Below, piece by piece: positions 51,901 through 61,445 of a DNA stretch of 64,000 nucleotides (position 1 is the first letter of the stretch; each line of letters starts with the position of its first letter). The stretch spans positions 248,001-312,000 of the forward strand of contig JAOTOL010001633.1 of NCBI GenBank assembly GCA_034440575.1. Direction: 5' to 3'. A program made the position numbers and the translations under genes. A model generated the notes under the pieces. The model had not been told where the DNA came from. It was given only the letters and a program-made list of their open reading frames with translations, and did not search any database. The stretch comes from Imbricaverruca yamaguchii (Eukaryota; Arthropoda; Thecostraca; Neoverrucidae).

Positions 51901-54900
51901 GAAGCTGATACGCCCTTCAGCCCAAATAATCGGTCGAACAATCAGTAGCTTTCAAGAGTAGCTACATACAGCTTAACCTGTCTTCTTTGTAATATGTTGG
52001 TCCTACATATGTTGTATATGATACATACATGGCGACCTACACATGTTCCTTGCAATATGTAGGTCGCCCTGCATAGCAAGAAGCCACCTCCCAGTTTTGC
52101 AAGCACGTTTCGAAGTCGGCGTTCAGAACAGTATTAGTACACTAAATTGCTTCCAGCACACACAACAGCTATACTGTAGTGTTGCGCGCTGCGCTGTGTT
52201 GTGACATGTTGGACTGTGCTGTCATGTGCTACACTGGTGCGACGCCGAGTTGTATCCACAGCTACTACGACAAGGACAACGACGGCCGACTGGAGTTCGC
52301 CGAGTTCCGGCAGATGGTGACCGACATTCGTCGCTTCAAGGGTCAGAGCGTCAACAAGGATGAGCTGCTGCACGTGACCGAGCAGAGTGCCAAGTGGGTC
52401 ACGGGCAGGGTTGTGTTTGTGCTCTGTACTCATGTGTGTGGGCAGGAACATTTGGGGGTCGTAAAATATTGAAAGGATATTTTTGTTCTTGAATGTGACA
52501 TCGAATCTCAGTTTGCACTTTCCTTGTGAATATTGAACACCTTATCATATAGTAGTTCATTTTCGGTTGGTTAAACAGCACAATTCAACCTTCTAATGAG
52601 TCAAGTGAGAGGAAAATTTTCTGGACAAGATAATGCCAAAAATGCAACAAAAATCCAGAAACATCCCATTTTTGTCAAACCTTATCACGTATCGCTCGCC
52701 ACTCGTGTCACGTGGGAATTACCATTCGAGACACGTGGCACATTCCACGTGTTTCTTGGCTTGTTGGTTGCGACTTTGCGACGCATTCAGCAGCTGAGGC
52801 CATATGGCGTCACCTACCTCTTGCTCTGGCATGAAGGACGGGCACCGCGGGGACTCGAACCCCGTACATGTGGCCTGCCAGACGCTCAGGTCAACCACTT
52901 AGCCACCGACACTCCACATCTCACGTGTGACGTGGTTGGGCATTGATTCTACCCTGTGATTAGCCGGACGTGGTGGTGGGTCAATGTTGGCCGGCCACTC
53001 TGTATTATACTGTATTATCCCTTGCTCATGTTCGGCCCAGGCCGGTTGAGATGCAGGCTCCTACAACGTTGCAATTTGCTTAATTGAAAACAGCAGTGGG
53101 AAAATGCACACCTCTGCACCTTCCCTCGCTCCCTGAGTGAGTGATCCCGAAACAAATGTCATTGTCATGCATGGGCGTCGGTAGCTCAATGGCAGTGTCC
53201 TAAAATTACTTCACCATTAACTGTGTGGATGAAGAAAGAAGTTGCTTGGGAATAGTGAAAAATTGGAAGAAAATAAAGGATCGCCACTTAAGGATTAAAA
53301 AAGCGGAATGCCTTTCACTTCAGTCATATGCATTTCACATTTTTTTAGCAGTCGTGTGTATAATGACTGCTCACACATGTAGCAAAATGGTAAAAACCTA
53401 AGACAAGGATGAAATAGCACAATCCCATTAACTGTGAATTTCCAGGCCACATGGTCAATTATTTTACACTGCTCAATGGTGTTAAGCTAAGGGTCTGGTA
53501 ACCCGGAGGTAGGTGTTCGATTCCCCGCGATGCCCGCCCTTCCTGCCATGGTAAGAGGTATGGGACGCCATATGGCCTCAGCTGCTAAGTGTGTCGCCAA
53601 GCCACAATCCAATCCAAGTCATTGTCAAACATGAAGTGAGGTTAGCACTAGATATACGCTACGTAGAGTCAGGCTGAAACATTTTGCTGCTGCAAGGTTA
53701 GCAGGTTAAATCATAGTATAATATGGGTGGACAAAACTAGCTTTAGTACATTGTGGCTAAAGCTCTCTTTTGTTTTGGGTATTGTCCAGCTTTTACCACA
53801 TTGTCATGAAGTGGCACTAATTTATGTATGTATGACTAAGTCCATTATTGTCCCACGAATTTAGCGACTCGATTAAATCATACATTAATTTCATCGGGCT
53901 GCTTGTGTTTGTATATTAGTTGCAAGCGTACTTCACGGTCGTGTACAAAATGTCTCGTCTTTTTGCATGATGCTTTATTCCTGACTTCAATAAACGTTCA
54001 TGGTTGCTTCCAATATGGCATGAATTATTCACAATTCAATTCAATTAGTACACATGCATATGGCAGCTTTGGGATTGCTTTTCCATCTTGCTATTGCTTG
54101 TACTAAGTATAGCTCATGCGATGCCTTGAGGTATTTTACTCCTTTCAATTCCATTTATCAACTTTTGCGTTCTCTTTTTTGTTGGTTTATCTAGCTGGAA
54201 AACATGTTCATATTCCAATTGAAATTTTACAAATTTGGGCAGTTCTGACCAGCTTGAGCTGACTGGCTTATGAAAGCTATTTTGTGACTATTGACGTAGT
54301 CAGCCTTGGTTTTAGTCGTGGTACCAGCCTGTGACCGGTCAGCTCTACCGGTCTCTGACCGGTCCGCTGTACCTCGCCTCGGTGTTGGCATTGTGCACCA
54401 TCCTTTCACTGGTCCACTGTACCTGGTCATGGTGTTGATATCATGTACCATCCTCTCACCGGTCCGCTGAACCTCGTCATGGTGTTGGTATTGTGCACCA
54501 TCCTTTCACTGGTCCACTGTACCTCGTCATGGTGTTGACATTGTGTACCATCCTCTCACCGGTCCGCTGTACCTCGTCATGGTGTTGGTATTGTGTACCA
54601 CCCTCTCACCGGTCCGCTGACTCGTTGGTGTTGACATTGTGTACCATCCTCTCACCGGTCCGCTGTACCTCGTCATGGTGTTGGTATTGTGTACCATCCT
54701 CTCACCGGTCCGCTGTACCTCGTCATGGTGTTGGTATTGTGTACCAGCCTCTCACCGGTCCGCTGTACCTCGTCATGGTGTTGGTATTGTGTACCATCCT
54801 CTCACCGGTCCGCTGTACCTCGTCATGGTGTTGGTATTGTGTACCATCCTCTCACCGGTCCGCTGTACCTCGTCATGGTGTTGGTATTGTGTACCATCCT

Positions 54901-57900
54901 CTCACCGGTCCGCTGTACCTCGTCATGGTGTTGGTATTGTGTACCATCCTCTCACCGGTCCGCTGTACCTCGTCATGGTGTTGACATTGTGTACCATCCT
55001 CTCACCGGTCCGCTGAACCTCGTCATGGTGTTGGTATTGTGTACCAGCCTCTCACCGGTCCGCTGTACCTGGTCATGGTGTTGGTATTGTGTACCATCCT
55101 CTCACCGGTCCGCTGAACCTCGTCATGGTGTTGGATATTGTGTACCATCCTCTCACCGGTCCGCTGTACCTCGTCATGGTGTTGATATCATGTACCATCC
55201 TCTCACCGGTCCGCTGAACCTCGTCATGGTGTTGGTATTGTGTACCATCCTCTCACCGGTCCGCTGTACCTCGTCATGGTGTTGGTATTGTGTACCATCC
55301 TCTCACCGGTCCGCTGTACCTCGTCATGGTGTTGGTATTGTGTACCATCCTCTCACCGGTCCGCTGTACCTCGTCATGGTGTTGGTATTGTGTACCATCC
55401 TCTCACCGGTCCGCTGTACCTCGTCATGGTGTTGGTATTGTGTACCACCCTCTCACCGGTCCGCTGTACATTGTGTACCATCCTCTCACCGGTCCGCTGA
55501 ACCTCGTCATGGTGTTGACATTGTGTGCCAGCCTCTGACCGGTCCGCTGCACCTCGTCATGGTGTTGGTATTGTGTACCATCCTCTCACCGGTCCGCTGT
55601 ACCTCGTCATGGTGTTGGTATTGTGTACCATCCTCTCACCGGTCCGCTGTACCTCGTCATGGTGTTGGTATTGTGTACCAGCCTCTCACCGGTCCGCTGT
55701 ACCTCGTCATGGTGTTGATATCATGTACCATCCTCTCACCGGTCCGCTGTACCTCGTCATGGTGTTGGTATTGTGTACCAGCCTCTGACCGGTCCGCTGT
55801 ACCTCGTCATGGTGTTGGTATTGTGTACCATCCTCTCACCGGTCCGCTGCACCTCGTCATGATGTTGGTATTGTGTACCATCCTCTCACCAGTCCACTGT
55901 ACCTCGTCATGGTGTTGGTATTGTGTACCATCCTCTCACCGGTCCGCTGTACCTCGTCATGATGTTGGTATTGTGTACCACCCTCTCACCGGTCCGCTGT
56001 ACCTCGTCATGGTGTTGGTATTGCGTACCAGCCTCTGACGGGTGCACTGCATCCCTGATCAGTCCGCCGTACCTCGCCATGCTGTTGGTGTGGTATGCAA
56101 ACGTCTGACCAGTTCGCTTTATCCTCCGACATGTCCTCTCTACCTTACCAGGGTGTTTGGTGCTGAGTCGAGCGACCATCTAACGCTGACCGAGTTCCTG
56201 TTGGGTGTCGGCCAGCTCAAGTTTCGCGGCACATCGCTTCTGCTGCGCTCACCACAGTCGATACTCACCTATCTGAAGTGCAGCGGGTAGGTGTGCCTTG
56301 TAGCGAGGCTACTGTCGCGTAAGGCGTCTTTGATTGTGCTGTGTGCACTAACGTGGCTGTGTTGTACATGCCCACAGTGTGTTACTGAGGCTGTGCTGTG
56401 TGTGCTCACATTGTGTTGTACAGACGTGACTGTGTGCTGTTGTACACTGACTGTGTGCTGTTTACACCAATGTGTGCTGTTTGCACTGCCATGTGCTGTG
56501 TGCTCCGATGTGTGCCGTGTGTTGTGTACACTGACTGTGTGCTGTGTTTACTGACTGCGCTGTGTATACTGATGTGTGCTGTGTACACTGACTGTATGAC
56601 TGGGCGTAAAATGAGCATGGCAGTTGACGCGCCCCTAAACCCCAATTCATCATCATCATCACACTGACTGTTTGCTGTGTACAACGTGTGCTGTTCGCGC
56701 TGTTACATGTGATGTGTACATTGACCATGTGCTGTGTGTATTGGCTGTGTGCTGTGTGTATTGGCTGTGTGCTCTGTGTTCTGGCATGTGCTGTGCATAC
56801 TGACTGTTTGCTGTGTGCTCTGACATGTTCTGTGTGCACTGATTGTGCTGTGTGCACTGACATGTGTGCACTGACTGTGTGTTGTGATGTGTGCCGTGCA
56901 CATTGACTGTGAGTTGTTTGCACTGGATGTGTGATGTGTGTATACTGAGGTGTGCTGTGTGCACTGACTGTGTGCTGTGTGCATTGTCTGTGTGCTGTTT
57001 GTACGTGACACTACGCGCTGTGTGGTCAGCCGGTCTGGCGACTCGACTGACTCGCCAGCGGCAGCCCCGGGCGGTCGACTCTCACCACGCGGGGCTCAAT
57101 TCGACCGGTCACCGCTATATCGTAATGACGGCACCGAGACACTACAGGAAGGTCAGTCGCTCTGAGGATCAGTACAGCGCGAAATAGAGGCAAAATGGTC
57201 ACATCACTTCTACCCTCAGTGTCGCTGATATGGCCACTGAAATGGATGGATTTGGACACCGTGTGGCCATGAAACTGTGAATTCGCACATGTACATCCGA
57301 GTAACGAGCTGATGCTGCCCGGTCACCTTATGCGGCGTCATTGTTTCTGGTGACGTCAGTACTGCGTGTGACGTGTGACGGCACCGAGTGTGCGGGTTGT
57401 CTGTATGGCAGTGTCGCTGGTGGACGGGACACCGAGTGTGCGGGTTGTCTGTGTGGCAGTGTCCCTGGTGGACGGGACACCAAGTGTACGGGTTGTCTGT
57501 GTGGCAGTGTCCCTGGTGGACGGGACACCGAGTGTGTGGGTTGTCTGTGCGGCAGTGTCCCTGGTGGACGGGACACCGAGTGTACGGGTTGTATGTGTGG
57601 CAGTGTCGCTGGTGGACGGGACACCGAGTGTGTGGGTTGTCTGTGTGGCAGTGTCCCTGGTGGACGGGACACCGAGTGTATGGGAGTGTCGCTGGTGGAC
57701 GGAACACCAAATGTACGGGTTGTCTGTGTGACAGTGTCGCTGGTGGACGGGACACCGAGTGTGTGGGTTGTCTGTGTGGCAGTGTCGCTGGTGGACGGGA
57801 CACCGAATGTGTGGGTTGTCTGTGTGGCAGTGTCGCTGGTGGACGGGACACCGAGTGTGTGGGTTGTCTGTGTGGCAGTGTCGCTGGTGGACGGGACACC

Positions 57901-60900
57901 GAGTGTGTGGGTTGTCTGTGTGGCAGTGTCGCTGGTGGACGGGACACCGAGTGTGTGGGTTGTATGTGTGGCGTGTCCTGGTGAAGTAGTGCCGCTGGTG
58001 GACGGGACACCGAGTGTGTGGGTTGTCTGTGTGGCAGTGCCCTGGTAAGGATGGACGAGTGTGGCGTGTTGTCTGTGTGGCAGTGTCCTGGTGGACGGGA
58101 CACCGAGTGTGTGGGTTTTGGGCTGGTGGACGGGACACCGAATGTGTGGGTTGTCTATGTGGCAGTGCCGCTGGTAGACAGGACACCGAGTGTGTGGGTT
58201 GTCTGTGCGGCAGTGTCCCTGGTGGACGGGACACCGAGTGTGTGGGTTGTCTGTGTGGCAGTGTCGCTGGTGGACGGGTCCTTCTTCAGTTCGCCTGCGG
58301 GCGCCGACGGTTCCGACTACGAGCTGGCCACCCACTCGGTGCGCGTGAAGCGCACCGGCACCGTGCTCGACATCAACGCCATCTGGGACATGGAAGGTGG
58401 GACGGCGCGTCGTCCCGGCATACACCGGACGCCAGATTGCGCACTGGCGGTTGTGTGATTGTTATCAACATGGTCGATATGATACGATTAATATGGTCGA
58501 TGCGCCCTGATGCTCAAGTTGCTAAGTATGACTGTGCACTGTGTGACTGTGCACTATGCACTGAAGGCTGTGATTATGCACTGCATGACTGTGCACCGTG
58601 CACTATGCGGTTATGTGGTACACAATAGGCTGTGTAATTTGCTTCGGGATGTTACCGGCGCGGCGCCACCAGGGGTAGCGAATTCCCCCGGGGATGAAGA
58701 AGTCGCATGTTGAAACCGCCTACATTATTTCCGCCCCACCGGCGAAACGGTGTAGGCGGCGCCATTAGCCGTGATCGTGCAAGAAGTGTGTCGAGAACCA
58801 TCCAGTAAACAAAGAAGTTGCATGTCTGGGGATTGAGTGGCATCCGATCTGCCGTCTGACCCGACGTCCGACCTGCATTTCGTGCGTGCTCTTCGGGCGC
58901 TTCACGTCCGGTTTGACCCGACCTGACACTTTATGAGACGTTTAGTCTGCCTCCATCCCGCCTTCTGGCCTCTGGTTAGACCTAATCTGGCGCGGACTGA
59001 CATGGGCCATCGTTGAGTAATATAGTATAATCCCTAACGTTACTTTTGATGTAAACTCAGCACCTCCTGGTAAATTGAAGGTCGTATATTTATTATCACG
59101 CAGTGTCTAAAACCCAGGAGCACTTAAGAGCCATTATTCGTTGCATTACACGGACTGACATGGTGGCATCTGGTCTGACCCGCCGACCTGGCCTGCGACC
59201 TGGTGTATGACCCCACTGGCAGACTCGTCGACCATTTCGGCGTCGGCGCGGCTGAACAAGAAGATGCGCTGGGAGCGGATCGAGTCGGTAGACAGCTTTA
59301 ACCAGAAGTCGAAGCCGAACGAGATGCTGAACGGACTGCGCTACTTCGAGCGGCCCATCCGCGCCGACCAGTCAGCCGGCAACTATCCGCCCAAGGATAG
59401 CTTCCACTGGGGAAACGTCAGTACCGTTGTGCCGCAGGGGGAAGCGTTAGTGCCGTGGCGCCGCTTTGACGCTGTGGTGTGATGGGTCTACAGTGTGGTG
59501 ACGCTGTGGTGTGGTGAGCCTGCAGTGTGGTGGTGCTGTGGTGTGGTGTGCCTGCCGTGTTGGTGGTGCTGTGGTGTGGTGTGCCAGCCGTGTTGGTGGT
59601 GCTGTGGTGTGGTGTGGTGTGCTGGCCATGTTGGTGTTGGTGTGGTGTGCTTTGCTGGCCGTGTTGGTGGTGGTGAGGTGTGGTGTGGTGTGCCAGCTGT
59701 GTTGGTGGTGTGGTGTGCCGGCCATGTTGGTGGTGATGTGGTGTGGTGTGCTGGCCGTGTTGGTGGTGCTGTGCTGGTCCGGCTGTGTCGGTGGTGCTGC
59801 GGTGTACCAGCTGGTGTTTGCGGTGTTGCAGGTGGACAAGTCGGTGCTGGCCAAGTGTCTGGTCCAGATCTGTCACCTGGTGAAGGACATAATGGCGCAG
59901 GAGCCCCGCCTGCTGCAGCTCAAGTCGCCCTGCTATATACTCGGTGGGGTCCGCCTCTGCCACGTGTTCAGTTGGTGTCACGCCTGTCAGCAGCAGTTCT
60001 GATTGGCATTCGCCGCCCGTGCATTAACACGAATACGGTGAAAGCGATGTCGCATCGGTAAGTTGATCAATGCGAACACAACACAATCGATGCCTATACC
60101 CAGCCATTGCAGCTGTATGCGACCGCTCACCCCATTCTACCTCACAGAACCTTCGTAGTCAACGAGCGTGTCCTTTCCTGGCCGTCCGCCACATTCGGCA
60201 TTCGGCTGCGGCATCAGCACAACAATGCGGCCACATTTGATACCATCGGACATGCGATGTCTTTTACATGTTCCTTTGTGAGCTCGATGGGTGTTTTTGT
60301 TGAGTGGTCGGAAGGTCAATCCTGCTTTTGTTTCAATATGCTGGCCGCTGTTCTGTTCTGTGAGACGTGAGGCGGACATCCTGATTCCACTGGTAGCCTG
60401 TATGGTCCTAACCGAATATGTTGGGTGTTGTTCTGCTCCGTGAGATGCGAAGCGAACATCTTGATTATACTGGCAGCCTGTATGATCCTAGCCGAGAATG
60501 AGCTCTGGAAATCCTCGACATTCTGCGACTGCAAATGTGTACAGCTGGTGGTCGTTTTATATGTGTTTATTGTGAGTTTGTTTGGCGATGTAACAAGTCA
60601 TGATCCGTGGTTATTTCTATTGTTTCCCTGGACTATATGAAGAATGTTCCACATGGATCACCTGTCCAAACTTCCATTTCTGGTACATACCAGCCCGTAG
60701 ATCTACGTGTCTAAATGGTCGCCTAAATGGTTTAAATGACCGTCCACTGTAGCCAAACTTTCCGACCGATTTGTTGCTAGTGGACTCGACGATCCTTCCG
60801 ACTGTGGGACACAATTCCACCATCTTGTGGTCAGGAGTCGAATACGCCACCGACTCAGCTACCGCGATGAATGTGGAGGTGGGGGGTATCCTATGAGAAG

Positions 60901-61381
60901 TTTTCTAAGATGCTATAGTGTCAGTTATTGAGTTGCGTAAGTTGTGAGCATACCTGATGAACTTCATTGATGGGCGATGAATAAATAGACAGGATTTTTT
61001 TTTGTGCTGGGTGCTGCATGACCATTGTAGTCGATGCACCCTGAAGCCCCAATTACTAATATGATATTTCGCCAGCTTGGCATTAAGTGCGTCCGGGTAC
61101 CACAGGTGGACACAAAAATACTCATGCGGAAGGTTTAAAGTATTGGTTTTTTTAGGGGGGAGATGAAAAAAGGGAAAGAAGGAGAAAAAAATTTTAAAAA
61201 AAAAAAATTATTAAATTCCATTTAAATAAAATTAAAATTTTCTATTTTTTAAAATTTAAAAAAAAAAATTAGAAAAAGAAAAAAAAAAAAAAAAAAAAAA
61301 AACAAAAAAATATAATACAAAAAAAAAAAAAAAATAACATAAAAAAAAAAAAAAAAAAAAAAATTTTCAACAACACCCACC

Positions 61382-61445
<64 letters not shown>

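Larger units (their letters stand above)
50640..52250. repeat. Short-period (about 15-bp) GTGTTGTACTGCACT repeat
   Basis: Dozens of units of TGTTGTGTTGTACTGCACTG with 14-20 bp spacing. The margins are degenerate (CGTGACGTGTTGCACTG) and two hairpin tails are embedded. The array fills the intron before exon e. Cys-rich or His/Gln-rich frames across it are artefacts. Confidence 0.92.
59944..61139. other. Gene 2 intron j, first part
   Basis: Contains a possible tRNA-like relic on the minus strand (60770-60870: TAGCTGAGTCGG box A, weak box B) and a hairpin tail at 61010-61060. CTGTTCTGTGAGACG and CTGCTCCGTGAGATGCG at 60352 and 60432 begin an ~80-bp direct duplication. Confidence 0.5.

Noticed and set aside
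52840..52917. Functional tRNA gene on the minus strand
   Set aside because: Boxes A and B are good, but the same downstream body occurs at 53540-53620 and the anticodon arm is poor, so it is a SINE head.
54493..56038. 449-codon forward frame in the 50-bp array
   Set aside because: The period is not a multiple of three, so the same peptide phrases rotate through the frames. It is purely repeat-derived.
58280..58290. CTTCTTCAG as the acceptor of gene 2 exon h
   Set aside because: Better pyrimidine tract, but it breaks phase with exon g (G plus TT gives a shifted frame through the exon). The upstream GTGTGGCAG keeps phase.
57216..58425. Minus-strand frames of 292-365 codons
   Set aside because: Antisense translation of the 48-bp array and exon h. 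The exon h plus-strand frame is phase-linked to other exons, the minus-strand one is not.
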